64,000 nt of DNA from Cristatella mucedo (GCA_009760855.2 WPIO01000001.1:21850501-21914500), one strand, 5' to 3'. Shown: positions 50,601-60,850, counted from the stretch's first letter. The notes: generated by a model not told the origin, from the sequence alone. Made by a program: numbers and translations.

Positions 50601-53600
50601 CTTATTCCTAATCCGAGACCCAGGGACTGATAAAGGACGTCGAAAGACGGTTCCTGTTAAAGTGGATAGTGTAGACGCACCTTTAGAGTTCTCGAAAGAA
50701 ATCTTGCAGCGCTTCGATAATGTATGTCTACTGCGAAGTGTGCGGACCAACAGGATGACTTGATACAGTGGAGCCGCTTTGCATATAATATAACGACCAG
50801 CTGTACTCATTCATTTAGACTTCCTTACCTTGGGTTTGAATCCTCCAAGTCCTCCAGCACGTCTAACTCTCGCAAGCTCCTTGCTGCATGTGTTGAAGAT
50901 ATCCGCAAGTGAATAGCAGCAAACATCTTAAACTGAATGATGATAAAAACCAACTTCCTAGTTGTGAAAAAACCAAACGTTATTCGGGAATCGAAAAGCT
51001 TTACGCTCATAATCGACTCTGCCAGATTACTTCCTACCTGAATCTGCACGAAGTCCTAGGTGTTATGTTCCAAAGTGGCCTTTCATTAGGCGACCACATC
51101 AGCTCCACTGTCAAGTCTGCCTATTTTCAGCTACATAGCAGTACTAAAATTGGGGCTTGCTTAGACAGGGATACCATATATAATGTCTCAATTTCTGTAA
51201 CTCACTGTTTGCTGGTCTGCCGGCATGTGCAATCAGGCGCTTACAGATGATACAAAGCTCTGCAGCTGGGCCTGTCTATCGTGAGCGTCGCAGTCGCCAC
51301 ATCACACCCCTTCTCGCCGACTTGCATTTGCTCCTAGTCAAGCGACACATTGAATTCGAGTTTCTTTCACTTCCTGTACCTTCATCCTTTGGCTCGAGCT
51401 TACCTATCAGATCTACTCCCCCACCAGGCTAAGCATCGTACCAACCGCGTTTCTCAATTTAATCGTTTACCTATACCTCGTACAAACCTCAAATCCTTTG
51501 GAGACCGTGTCTTTTGTTCGCATTCTCCTAAAGCCCGGAACCCACTTCCGGCTAGCGTCACGACATCCCTTGACTTAGCCACATTTAAAAAGAAGCTAAA
51601 AACGCATCTATTTACTACGGCTCTTATTAGGTTCGTATGATTCGTCCTTTGTGTTCTCGTCCGTGCTGATACAGTGCGTGTCACCTCTAGCCGTGTTGTG
51701 CTTGTTGGCATTGAGCATGTTACCACTAACAATTCGATCATGCTTCTCTTGCAGCAAATGTCAAGTACTTAAAAAGAAATTGAGTTCTCTGAGAGCGATA
51801 TAAAATGTTTTACTATTAACAGTATTATATTATCTTGGGGCTGCAGGTACGACTACGGCAATGATTTCGGAGCTTGCAAGTACTCAGGTTACGCTGGCAT
51901 CTTTAATTCCTGGCTGGACAAGGTGGCCCAAGGCGGCGGCAACTCTGTGCGTAAGTAGCCATCTTGCCAGCTATTGGGTGAGCCGTGAATCGCCGCCGCC
52001 ATCACCCCACTCAGCGTCCGGTTCACTAGCCTATGCGTTCGCTCCGATGCAGGGGTATGGATACATGTGGAGGGTGGGAGGGCACTCCAAAGTTCGATGT
52101 GAACAACGCAGACAATTACAAGAGGGGCTTTGTGATCGGGCTGTCTAACTGCGGAGACGCGAGGGCCGAGCTGAAAGCCCTGCTGGACGCTGCCCAGGAC
52201 CGAAACATTCTGGTCTTTCCGACACTGTTTAACTTCGCGATTGCGTCTCATTGGACCCTGGAGGGTCTCGTCGTCGACAGGAATAAGCTCTACTCCTACC
52301 TGACGAACGCGCTCAAGCCGCTGGTGGTGGCCTTCAAGGACCATCCGGCACTTGGAGGTACGCCCCCTGCGGCGGCCGGTGAGAGCTCACCGATCGTTAC
52401 GTAGAGGCAAGGCGACGCTGAAGCGCCTTCGGGTGGCCGCCGCCTAGGGCATCGCTCGATATTAGCCTAGAGGCAAGGCACCTGCTCTTCGCGACTCAGG
52501 TCGTGGATTCAGCGGGCTAGTCTGTATTGGTCACTGCAAACAGTATGGGGTAGCGTCAAACAGGCCCTTCTGATGCCACGTTGAATCGGCTGGACCTTGC
52601 TTTTCCTTTCCTCGATGCATGCAGGATGGGATGTCGCTAACGAGCCAGAAGGCGTGCTCAATCCCGTCTACGACGGTCAAGCATGCTACGACGGAAGCAA
52701 GCTGGCCAACTCCGGAGCGGGTAAGCTCGGCGTGTACGGACTATTTCTTCAGCGAAGCGTGGTTCTGTCGAGCAGGAGTCGGTTCTGCAGGTGGAATAGA
52801 GACCGAGTGGTTCTATCGAACATGGTCTCTATTCCACCTGCAGTATTTGTCGAGTCTTGATTGCAAATATCGGGGCTTCATTCACTCACGCGCTGCGCCG
52901 TTATTCAACTTTAAAAGCATGTGCGCAAGATCCGCCTTTTTTATAAGCTGGCAAACACTTTCTTCAAGTTATGCAGAGCTTCGTTAGCTCATGATTTCTA
53001 CGTAATCAGTGGAACTCATCTCATTCTTCTACTCGTAAGGCTGGAGTGGCCGGAAGTACTCCATGAAGCAGCTGCTGACCTTCACCGGAATCATTGCCGG
53101 CGCCATCCACAAGTACAGTCGCGATGCTCACCACAAGCACCTGGTGACGGTCGGCTCTTGGAGCGAGAGACCGCAGACGGACAAGATAGGCTCCATCGGC
53201 TCCAACTACTACAAGGACAGTTGCCTGAAGCAAGCCGCCACCGAACTAGCCCAAGCAGACGGTCGCTTCCAAGAATTTGTCGCCGACGCCTACATCGACT
53301 TCTATCAAATTCACACATACGAGAATTCTGGAAAGTAAGCCTACTCTAATTTCGGGTTCAAGTTTCGGGTAAAGTAATTGTGGTTCGCAAAAATGTGGGC
53401 GTGGGTTTCGGTCGAGCTTGCCCTATCGTGGCTAAAACGAAGCAGCGGCTTATCATTGGCCAGTCGCCTTGACAGTGGTTGCATTTTTGATTGCGCAGTA
53501 TTGTCAACTTTACGATAACAATAATAATACATGTGTATAGAGCCCGCCGAGAACGTAATCTCTTTCTAGGCACTTTGCATATATGCTGCAAAGGAAGTAT

Positions 53601-54204
53601 AATCGAATTGCTTGTGGTAGCGCTCAATGCTAACAAGCATAGGATCGTTAGAAGTGACATGCTCAGGTTCAGCATGTCACAATTTTTAGTGGCAGCATGC
53701 AGTGTCAGCACGCATAATCACATAAAGGATTAATCACCTTGATCCACTAAATACTGTGATTTAATGCTGTGACCTACAGAGAAGCGACTAGGTTAATCAA
53801 ATGCGTTCAACTGAACTCAACGTAAGACCACGACGAATACAGATTAAAATGTATTTCATTTGTGTAGTGCCATAAGAGAACTGAGGCTTTATCCAGGCGC
53901 TTCCAATTTGCCGCAGGGCTCGAGCCCACGACCTCGGTCGTCCAAGACGAGCACCTTAACCCTGGGCTAAACTATGGTGGCTATTTAAGAAACGTGATTA
54001 CCACACGCAGTTTAAAATATTACCTATTAATTATTTTCTATTAATTAATCAGATGGGAATTTTCCTGCATCTAAACGAATTAAACAATTAGCATGACGTT
54101 CAGCAATGCTTGTATGGCGACGAAGCCTGCCAAGCTAACTGTAGGGATGCTGCCATCTCTAATATGCGATTCTCGTAGATACACTTTCTCGTAGACACAC
54201 CATT

Positions 54205-54302
<98 letters not shown>

Positions 54303-54306
54303 GCTC

Positions 54307-54341
<35 letters not shown>

Positions 54342-54626
54342 TTCATCTACATGAAGCTGTTTTGGTAACAAGCAGGGATTTCTTATATATCTAGATATTG
54401 GAATGAAGCTCCGTTGAACCACAACTACAATTACTACATGGGCGGAGCTGCTTATCAAAAACCTCTCGTAATTGGTGAAATAAGTTACGCTGGAAGCGAC
54501 AAAAAGCGAAGCCTTGCTGACATGATGAAGTACATTTACACCAACGGCTACCATGGCGTGTGGACGTGGCAGGCCCGCGGTGATGTTGACAAAGGTATGC
54601 AACCAGCTGAGTACACTCTTAATTGA
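47132..54626 (+). CDS. Secreted endo-1,4-beta-mannanase-like enzyme (GH5), six exons, one frameshift
   Basis: Joining 47132-47271, 51847-51950, 52053-52357, 52625-52720, 53040-53334 and 54395-54626 with canonical GT-AG introns gives a protein of about 390 residues, if one missing base in exon 3 is allowed for. Residues 1-16 are a signal peptide (MAVLLVLLIALASCYA). Then follow FLSGMNLAW-YDYGNDFG, VRVWIHVEGG, GWDVANEPEG with the acid/base Glu at about 190, VTVGSWSERPQTDKIG, DFYQIHTYENSGK, KPLVIGEIS with the nucleophile Glu at about 342, and GVWTWQARG. Order and spacing are those of animal GH5 mannanases, which cut beta-1,4-mannans of algae and plants and act in the gut. The last codons follow a possible donor (GTATGC at 54595), so an additional 3' exon cannot be excluded. 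As written, exon 3 shifts frame and meets an early stop. Confidence 0.9.
47290..47665 (-). mobile_element. hAT-type transposase relic, downstream part
   Basis: The minus strand (47665-47510) encodes NVTSDGSPNLTGKKVGLLKR and FIFLHCIIHQEVLCKFILQL, matching the TDGAPxMTGxxxG and FHCIIHQExLC signatures of hAT transposases of the GTF2IRD2/ZBED-like type. After a hairpin (47432-47497) there is a further stretch (SNKEAMTANLKMMSKETDVC) that resembles the N-terminal part of the same proteins, i.e. out of order. The upstream part lies at 49425-49845, beyond an inserted LINE. Confidence 0.75.
47432..47497. repeat. Long hairpin (26/27-bp inverted repeat)
   Basis: Left arm 47432-47457 (ggcgatcccccaaatggcag + ccagag) and right arm 47471-47497 pair with one mismatch and one bulged G; the 13-base centre can extend the stem by CCA/TGG. 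It starts exactly where similarity to the hAT transposase stops. Confidence 0.9.
47666..49425 (-). mobile_element. L2/CR1-type LINE family B, best copy, 490-residue open frame
   Basis: A single open frame (49386-47914; open further to about 49425) covers reverse transcriptase: [115 protein letters not shown], then the C-terminal domain with SFGDRAFSSYAPTAWNSLPT and end FSGSL. It is followed by the 3' untranslated region, the GC stem and an uninterrupted (ATT)n tail (47669-47697). The 5' end is cut off just before the RT domain, so endonuclease and ORF1 are missing and it is not autonomous. It sits inside a hAT relic in intron 1 of the mannanase gene. The lack of frameshifts suggests recent insertion. 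Confidence 0.94.
49425..49845 (-). mobile_element. hAT-type transposase relic, upstream part
   Basis: The minus strand reads KNSEPFSDGKFLKECLVETS, GFLCPESKGEFEKVSLSCRT, KAESFKCYSLALDESNDLKE, TDQLLIFIRGISDSFEITEE and, after a frameshift, KDLYNWVSAVVERMKLFW. This is the order of GTF2IRD2/ZBED5-like domesticated and free hAT transposases (PEKKxxFxxISLSRxTV, FSLALDESTDxxDTAQLLIF). The next expected residues (about NVTSDGSPN) are found at 47665, on the other side of the LINE. Confidence 0.78.
49846..50461. other. Intron 1 of the mannanase gene, unassigned
   Basis: A short TATA-rich stretch at 49861-49883; a LINE tail remnant near 50025-50085 ('gagcttaagttctctcaggg' plus ATT). No exon recognised. 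Confidence 0.4.
50462..50628 (-). mobile_element. tRNA-derived SINE relic
   Basis: On the minus strand: 'ccctgggtctcggattagga', 'ataaggtgctcgtactttgg', a degenerate B-box stretch, then 'gacagccgttaaggctcttc' and 'gatgaggctgttgaatcagc'. Same tail as at 21654-21832 and 61464-61643. Confidence 0.65.
50815..51830 (+). mobile_element. LINE family B-like copy, decayed
   Basis: Plus-strand blocks in order: FESSKSSSTSNSRKLLAACV, HLKLNDDKNQL, LGVMFQSGLSLGDHISSTVK, YRERRSRHITPLLADLHLLL, RTNLKSFGDRVFCSHSPKAR and TFKKKLKTHLFTTA, then the 3' untranslated region and a diverged stem. Frame broken in several places. The tail ends about 16 bases before the acceptor of mannanase exon 2. Confidence 0.85.
51847..51950 (+). 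CDS. Mannanase exon 2
   Basis: The acceptor GGGGCTGCAG ends at 51846 and the donor GTAAGT starts at 51951. One base completes Trp47; then YDYGNDFGACKYSGYAGIFN and SWLDKVAQGGGNSV (residues 48-81). AW-YDYGNDFG is the hallmark start of animal GH5 mannanases. Confidence 0.92.
52053..52357 (+). CDS. Mannanase exon 3, with apparent 1-base deletion
   Basis: The acceptor TCCGATGCAG ends at 52052 and the donor GTACGC starts at 52358. The first codons read (R)VWIHVEGG in the phase set by exon 2. From about 52085 the conserved sequence TPKFDVNNADNYKRGFVIGL ... FPTLFNFAIASHWTLEGLVV ... KPLVVAFKDHPALG continues in another frame. The exon is 305 bases where 306 are needed; the break lies in the G-rich run 52071-52082. 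Read literally, the frame ends at a TGA soon after. Confidence 0.88.
52450..52600 (+). mobile_element. Decayed SINE relic in mannanase intron 3
   Basis: 'tattagcctagaggcaaggc', 'acctgctcttcgcgactcag' and 'gtcgtggattcagcgg' have the layout of the local tRNA-headed SINE, and 'ccttctgatgccacgttgaatcgg' that of its tail. Strongly diverged. Confidence 0.4.
52625..52720 (+). CDS. Mannanase exon 4 (acid/base catalyst)
   Basis: The acceptor CATGCAG ends at 52624 and the donor GTAAGC starts at 52721. It encodes GWDVANEPEGVLNPVYDGQA and CYDGSKLANSGA. NEPEG carries the acid/base glutamate (about residue 190) typical of GH5. Confidence 0.94.
52785..52843. repeat. Perfect 20-bp inverted repeat in intron 4
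   Basis: The left arm ctgcaggtggaatagagacc (52785-52804) and its exact reverse complement (52824-52843) flank a 19-base loop, 65 bases after the exon 4 donor. Confidence 0.97.
53040..53334 (+). CDS. Mannanase exon 5
   Basis: The acceptor TACTCGTAAG ends at 53039 and the donor GTAAGC starts at 53335. It encodes GWSGRKYSMKQLLTFTGIIA, HKHLVTVGSWSERPQTDKIG and FYQIHTYENSG (residues 217-313), with His-Thr-Tyr as in the HTY motif of the family. GC-rich at third positions compared with the flanking DNA. Confidence 0.94.
53523..53775 (-). mobile_element. LINE family B-like 3' end
   Basis: In reverse: 'caataataatacatgtgtat', 'gagaacgtaatctctttcta', 'ggcactttgcat', then the 'tagtggcagcatgcagtgtc' and 'cacataaaggattaatcacc' blocks. 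Moderately diverged, in intron 5. Confidence 0.78.
53848..53982 (-). mobile_element. tRNA-headed SINE with LINE family B-like tail, copy 2
   Basis: On the minus strand: A box 'tagcccagggttaaggtgct', B box 'gtgggctcgagccc', then 'tgcggcaaattggaagcgcc', 'tggataaagcctcagttctc' and 'ttatggcactacacaaatga'. The last three match the order and much of the sequence of the family B LINE end (gcagcaaatgtaaagcgcct, agaaagagattgagttctct, gagggcgctttatcaa). Confidence 0.7.
54205..54338. repeat. (CT)n microsatellite
   Basis: A long CT repeat with few interruptions near its right end. It lies 56 bases upstream of the exon 6 acceptor; frames across it are artefacts. Confidence 0.98.
54395..54626 (+). CDS. 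Mannanase exon 6 (nucleophile) with stop
   Basis: The acceptor TATATATCTAG ends at 54394. One base completes Lys314; then YWNEAPLNHNYNYYMGGAAY, KPLVIGEISYAGSDKKRS (nucleophile Glu342) and YTNGYHGVWTWQARGDVDKG, ending in TGA at 54624-54626. The encoded tail after DKG (MQPAEYTLN) may be genuine or read-through into an intron at GTATGC (54595). Confidence 0.9.
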
Positions 54627-55404
54627 GAGCTGGAGTGTTTTCGCGTGAGAGTCAAGCAAGCTGTTAGAAATCAGTTTTGTGACTATAGGTTTAAACCTAC
54701 CTGGTATACTAGAGACTGGAAGCTGGGTTCCATCCATCACGTGTCTTCATTCTCAACATCATGGTAGCTGCTATATTCTTAGGATGAAAGACCGCTGAAC
54801 AATACAAGTTCGTTACTAATGGCTCTTGAATGAGCGGAACAGAGAGCGCCAGGCAGTAGCTCCGGAGGACGTGCGTGTGTGTGCACGTGTGTGCGTCCAT
54901 GCGCGTGAGTGCGTCCGTGCGTACGTGAGCGTGTGCATGTTGTAGGGAGGCCAGCCCGACATACCATGTTAACGGTAATCAGCATGCTTCGGCTTTTTGA
55001 TTCGGCTTAATTGCTGAGTAACAGCAGTGTTGGGCCAATGGGAGGACTCCATCCTGGTTTGTCCATTCGCGTGACGCTCGAAGGCTTCAAGAGCAGCCGC
55101 ACATTTTGCGGCAGCCTGCTTCTCAACACTAGGTAGCTGCGACGCTCGTGAAACAAGCTTCCATAGGCACAGCTAATGAGAGGCTGCTGCTACACGCCCA
55201 GAAAAACAGCTCGGACGCACAGCTTTCGAACCTATGCCGCGTCCAAGTAGTCTTAGCCTCCCTGTCAAGACTCTTAACAATTACTAGATTTTAGCCCGTC
55301 AACGGAAAAATTGCATGAAGAAAAAATTAGATACCATTAGATCCAGCGAAAAATGTCGCTCTTTTTCCGGAAGATGATGACGGTGGACGACTAGCTAACC
55401 ATGC
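54627..55404. other. 3' flank of the mannanase gene
   Basis: No AATAAA was seen in the first few hundred bases. At 54868-54945 there is a TG/CG-rich alternating purine-pyrimidine stretch (cgtgcgtgtgtgtgcacgtg). Confidence 0.35.
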
Positions 55405-55584
55405 GCAGTGATGGCACACTAGGTAAGGCGGTTGCTTTCACGACCTCGGTCCCGAGGTCGTGGGTTCAATTCCGGCAGTGGGCGATTCTTTATCGCCACT
55501 GCAAGCGGTGGTCATAGCCGTAAAGGCTCTTCTGTCACTATACAAAAAGAGGCTGTTTAATCAGCTAGAATTTATTTTATTTAT
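55405..55584 (+). mobile_element. tRNA-headed SINE, copy 3
   Basis: Same element as at 10987 and 28297, with an intact cacgacctcgg/ccgaggtcgtg hairpin, B box gggttcaattcc and tail 'gaggctgtttaatcagctag'. The 3' end is TTTATTTTATTTAT. Confidence 0.87.
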
Positions 55585-55909
55585 GCGCCAGCAATGTCGC
55601 AGTCGCGCCAAATGAAAGGATCGTGGAGACGGCCGCAGAAGAAGCAGCATTGGTGCTACCGAGCGAAATGAAAACGGGATTGTTTTTTAGCAATGGCAAA
55701 AAATTTGGTTCGATATCTTCTCTTTGCATTGTATTGCAATGCTAAAAAAAACTGTACTCAATTTGCTGAATAATTGACATGTAAACATCCGTTTCCGGAT
55801 AGTCAAAAGAAAAGAAACGAGGGAAGAAAGGGATTTCACTAAAACTGCAAAGGGGGTTGTAGTGCAGAAAATAAAAGCAACTGGAATGCCACGGCCATCT
55901 TTTAGAAAT

Positions 55910-56470
55910 ACTTTTTCAAGTCAAAACTGCCATAAAGGAAGCTTGACCACATGGTGTGAGTGATCGCATGCACTGTGTCAGCATGCATAATATGCGTAGC
56001 GGTCACATAGACAGTGTGAGTAGGCATGAGCACACAACAGGCAAATCAAAAGGACCAAGCAAATGGTGTGAGTAACAGGTGCATATTTAGCTTATTTTTA
56101 AATGTCAGGTTAGGGGTGTCTTGACGTCTGTCAGTAGTGCATTTTAGGCTTTAGGGGCAGATGAACTACAGGTCCGGTCTCCAAAAGATTTGAGATTGGT
56201 TCGAGGCACAGCTAAACGACTTGAGTCGGGAGAGTGAGTTGAACGATGCCTCGCCTAATTGACTAGTAGTTCTGATGATAGGCTGGAGCAAGAAGATTAA
56301 GAGACGTAAAAGTGAGGAACAAAATCATGAATTCGATAAGTTGCTTACTTGGGAGGCAGTCGCAAGGCCGACAAGGAGGGACGTAATGTGACAACTGCTC
56401 TCAGGATAGACAAGCCTAGCAGCCGCGTTTTGCACTAATTGTCATTATTTTAATTGTTATTACTATTAAC
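55910..56470 (-). mobile_element. Decayed LINE family B-like fragment
   Basis: In reverse: 'catgcactgtgtcagcatgc', 'ttaggcagatgaactacagg' / 'ccggtctccaaaagatttga' (the SFGDR region), 'gtgaggaacaaaatcatgaa' and 'gacaagcctagcagccgcgt'. Many indels. Confidence 0.65.
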
Positions 56471-57900
56471 TCCTGCAGTGATGGTCATCAGCTATGACCA
56501 GTCAAGCCCTAGCACGAAAAAGGCAGCCGCACGATTCGTAAAGCCTCGGAAATGTCAAAATGCGTTTGAATATACAGTAAACTTGCTCAGGGCTTAGCTG
56601 GTGGGATTTTTTGAGTAAAGGCTTAGACTTTCGGGTTTTCTATTGAGCATAGTAGCCATAGCAGGCGCAGCCCGCTACTACCCCATTAGAATGCTCTTAC
56701 TCTCAGCGTGCTCACCGCGCGGTGAAATTACTTCGTACCGCTGAACTAGTCGATTAGGCGAGCCCAGCATGCGCAGTGCAGAAGTGCAGCCTAATCGAGT
56801 TCTGCTTCCTGCTAATTATATAAGGTGCAAACTCGGGAGATCCGTACTTTGTACAATGTCATATAGGGGATTTCGTGTTCTGCTGTCTATCTTCTACAAA
56901 CGACAGCAATTTCACAGTAATTAAATATGTGAACCTAATTCGACCAAGCAATCTTCAGTGTAGCATTCAGCTTATGGTAGAAGACAACCTAAAAATCTCT
57001 TAACTAGTAAGTGAGTATAAATACTCATAATAGCTGCGTGCGAGCCGGCCGGTTGTCAGGATGCATTTATTTACTTTCTCCAGCTTCCTAAGTCCGTGAC
57101 TAATGAGTATTACGCGTTGCCGGTTGTAAACTCTGGACTTGTTTGTGATCGGAACAAATCCAACTTCAGAGTATTCCGCATCATATTGGATTCAGTCGAA
57201 GTTAGCCCAAACTCTTTTTTGTAGAGAACGACGTGGCTATCCCACGTTACTGTATTCGATTAACCAGCGGCGGCGCCATAGTTTAGGGTTGGTTATACAA
57301 GCTCAAGGTATCTGAGTTTCATAATTAAAAAAAAAAGTTTCAGCTAAATTCTGTTTTTAATCAGGCAGTGATGGTCATTAATCAGTATGTGTAGATATAT
57401 GTAATAATTAGATCACTGATTATTCTAATAACGGAAACTGCTTTTGTAGAGATGCTGAACTATTTCCATAGAAGACAATAGTCTCCCACTCGCGCGCTCT
57501 TTATCTCCACTTATCATCTGCCTTTCTCACCGACCGGCATCCTTATATGTCCTCTAAAGTGTTTGGTTTATAGCCTTTACACGAAATCCTTCAAGGTTCC
57601 ACCAACTATTTATGCGACGCTATTTTTAGTGGCCAAGCGACTCATACGGGTATTCCTATTCCCTCAATGTGAGAACTAAACTACGAAGCTCAATTTACAT
57701 GCATAGTAGCGCGTATTCATCTCATCATTTCAGATCCATTAAGCTATGAAGACTCGGGGGAGGAGTTAATTCAGAGAGCATCGTTGAGCATTCTTCAAGC
57801 CCAAGCATATCCAAGGGTCGCCAGGAGAAAAGATTTAACACTGCTTGAAAGGACTCATGGGACGCCAGTTTTTCAGTAGTAATAACCAGTAGTGTGTCTT
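56471..57900. other. Spacer, nothing recognised
   Basis: No coding or repeat structure that I can defend. Confidence 0.35.
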
Positions 57901-58240
57901 ATTTAATATGCATATCACTCTAAGAGAACTAAATCTATACCAAGACGCTTTACAGGTCGCTGCAAGTAACGATAACTTAAAATTAGTGAAAAACAATTTA
58001 TCATAGGCATGCAAAAGAACACAAGTGACTTGATAATAAAATTCATTCCCATAGCACCTGAAAAGAACTAAATCTCGTTCAAAGTACTTTGCCTGTGCTC
58101 GTAAGACATTATGTCAGTTGATTAATCATGAAATGCACAATATCAGCATGCCTCGCAAGTGCGCACATAGCATACTGCTCGCGGATCCAATAAATGCGCT
58201 GCAAGGAGAAAGTGCGTTTCATGCATATACAAGCATGCAC
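57901..58240 (-). mobile_element. LINE tail relics
   Basis: Two reverse-oriented tail remnants ('taagagaactaaatctatac' near 57930 and 'aaaagaactaaatctcgttc' near 58062); the second is followed by blocks resembling the family B 3' untranslated region (cagcatgcctcgcaagtgcg). Confidence 0.45.
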
Positions 58241-60020
58241 AACCACAAGACGGAGACACCTGGTAACGCCGGTTATGACCTCGAGTCAGTAAATAGAAAA
58301 ACAGAGAATCATTCACTGCATATGAAATAAAGAAAGGTTGACTTTGCAAGGGGGAGTATGATTTAGTTAAAGGTGGTTAAAGTAATTAAATGCAATTTAA
58401 TAAAAGGGTAAGGCAAGACGTTTAATAAGGACCTCCGGCAAAATATATCCGCAAGGACAGCGCCATCAGCTGGTCATGCTGTTTGCCGGTCGTCAGCGAC
58501 CACGTTACGTACAGCTGGGAGCAGTTTTAAATGTATACACCCGCATACAGTGTGTAGCATTCAGGTGGCTTCTAGTGTCATGGGTGAGCTTTAAAACTTG
58601 AACGGCTTCATTGCTATTATTGAATAGTTTGAAGCGTCTTATGCTGATAATCAGGCAAATAATATTGATGCACTATTACATCGCTCGCTAATCCATGTAG
58701 AAATTAAAGGCATTGGCCTACCAATCTAGGATCTTAATTTCAGATCCTAAAAATCGAAATGTTGTGCTTCTGCTGTGAATCAAATTCTCTGCATTCCAAA
58801 GCCGGTGTGAATCTCAGCGTACTTATCTGCTTGCGAATGACTTCATTCAAAGCTTCTCGCCTGCGTAGAAGCTTTTATTTGCAAGAGCGTGTTTCTTGCA
58901 TTTTATAAATACTCTTTGCAAGATTCGTCTCATGTTATACCGGCAGCTGTCAGCTTCAGCATAGCTCACTAACGCTAATTGAGAGCTTCGAATGACTTTT
59001 GCAGCCAAAGGATGGGGAGACGGAAGAGAAGATAAAATAGACGAGCAAAGGGTTGCTCTATCCGCCATTATGGGCAACGCCGGCGTCAAGCTTCTGTAGC
59101 CGTATCGCGCGACGGCTGAAATGGATCTCGGCTTTCTGCGGTGCGGCCGCCTCGTAGCATGCCATGCAAGCTGAGATTTTGTTTTGCTTCGTTTCGTTCA
59201 ACTTTTAACCAGCAATTAACTATCACTTCAAGCTCGCTTGGTTAAAGAATGGAAAGACAATAAATTGTAGCCAAGAATACGGGTACATATCGAAGTCGGC
59301 GACTCCGCAAAGCCGTAAAAGTCAAAGCTCCTGTGCAAATTCCTTGTGATCTTCGGTGAAGAAACAGCGATCAACTAGAACATTTCATGCAACAAAGTAA
59401 GAAATATCAAAATGTCCTCTACTGTCGAGATCAGTCGAGAAAATTAGTTTCGAGATAGTGGCAACGAATTACGGTTCGAAAAGAATTGTCTAACTTTAAA
59501 ATCACGAGCTAACACGGCCGGGACATATGTTATGGAATTTAGTTCCGTTGTCTGAGACCTACAGAGCAGATGCAGTGCTTGCTAGAAAGTGAACAAGACC
59601 AAGCACAGGAATCATAACTCGCAGCACTCGCTGCCAATATCCCTAAGAACGCGAGCACCTTACAGCCTTCACCTTTGATTAATCGTCCATGGCTCTCTGA
59701 CTTGGAGCGACACGGTGGGCTCTGCTGAAGCCACTCGGAACAGGTCGCTGAGGTCGATACGTGTGTTTAACACTAGCTAGTCTTTGCGAGCCGTCGCTTT
59801 GCAGAGGCCGCTGTCTCCTTAAGTCACCAACGTACCGAGCTAGCAAGTAGGCTGCATTAGGAAGTACAGACTAATATAGTAGTACTCCATGAGCCTACTC
59901 CTGTCACTTCCAGTCAAGACATACTGACTCATCATGTCAGTGTGAGCAGCTTTTTCTCGCCCTTTCCCTTTAACTTCTCCCTCATTCACCATACGTCTCC
60001 CTCACCCTGTCTCTCCTTCT
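58241..60020. other. Spacer, nothing recognised
   Basis: No defended features. Confidence 0.35.
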
Positions 60021-60024
60021 ATGG

Positions 60025-60029
<5 letters not shown>

Positions 60030-60091
<62 letters not shown>

Positions 60092-60146
60092 ACTCATTCA
60101 CTCACTCACTCACTCTAACTCACTAACTCTCTCACCCATTACACTT

Positions 60147-60220
<74 letters not shown>
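60030..60220. repeat. Two (CT)n microsatellite blocks
   Basis: CT repeats at 60030-60090 and 60150-60220, separated by a CTCA-rich stretch (ctcattcactcactcactca). Confidence 0.98.
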
Positions 60221-60221
<1 letters not shown>

Positions 60222-60714
60222 CTCTCTTCGCGTCTTAATCCTTACTCTCATTTTACCCTCTATTTCTCTCGCAGTACATTTATGTCTTAATTATTTCTGC
60301 TGGCAATCGATATGATTGCCTATTCAATACCATTTCACAACCATCTTACAAGGCGAGCATTGGTCATAAACCTTCCATAGTACATGCTAGTCAAAGAAAC
60401 CAGTTCGAGGGATAGGTTTGGTTCAGTATTCTTTCGCGTTATGAAGACTTCTTTTTAAGTGTAAATAGAGGGCTGCCCTCAAAAACTCAAATAGGCATTG
60501 CCCTCTAACATGCACATCGCAAGAGCAAGGTCGGTTGTGTGCATTCATGGTAAATGTGGATCGACATGCAAACGTTAATCGCTCGTTGCATATGGGCTCG
60601 CATGGATCGCATAATTCCGTCATGCGTCATATAAATATGAAGCATTGTGAAAAATATTATTAGGAGCCGACAGCGAGTGTACACTTCACTCGACCACGAT
60701 AGGCATATTATTAC

Positions 60715-60850
60715 TGATTAATGTAATGCATCTCTGTCTGTAATTCAACAAAGCCATGAAGACAAAGTGAGTGTTAGGCAGGAGAGTTTTGTATAAGCGT
60801 ACTCACAGCCTATGCGGCTTTTGGTACGCATTCAGTGGCCAACAGACTGA
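60715..60850 (-). mobile_element. LINE family A extreme 3' end
   Basis: 'taatgtaatgcatctctgtc', 'aaagccatgaagacaaagtg', 'gttaggcaggagagttttgt' and 'actcacagcctatgcggctt' match the family A terminus in reverse. Confidence 0.8.

Noticed and set aside
52053-52110. A tiny intron or an alternative acceptor explaining the exon 3 frame change
   Set aside because: No GT...AG pair of plausible size exists between the two frames, and the only AG upstream in range is at 52051-52052. A one-base indel is simpler.
52921-53349. Long frames in other registers over mannanase exon 5 (both strands)
   Set aside because: They are shadows of a GC-rich exon; only the frame 53040-53334 has GH5 motifs and matching splice phases.
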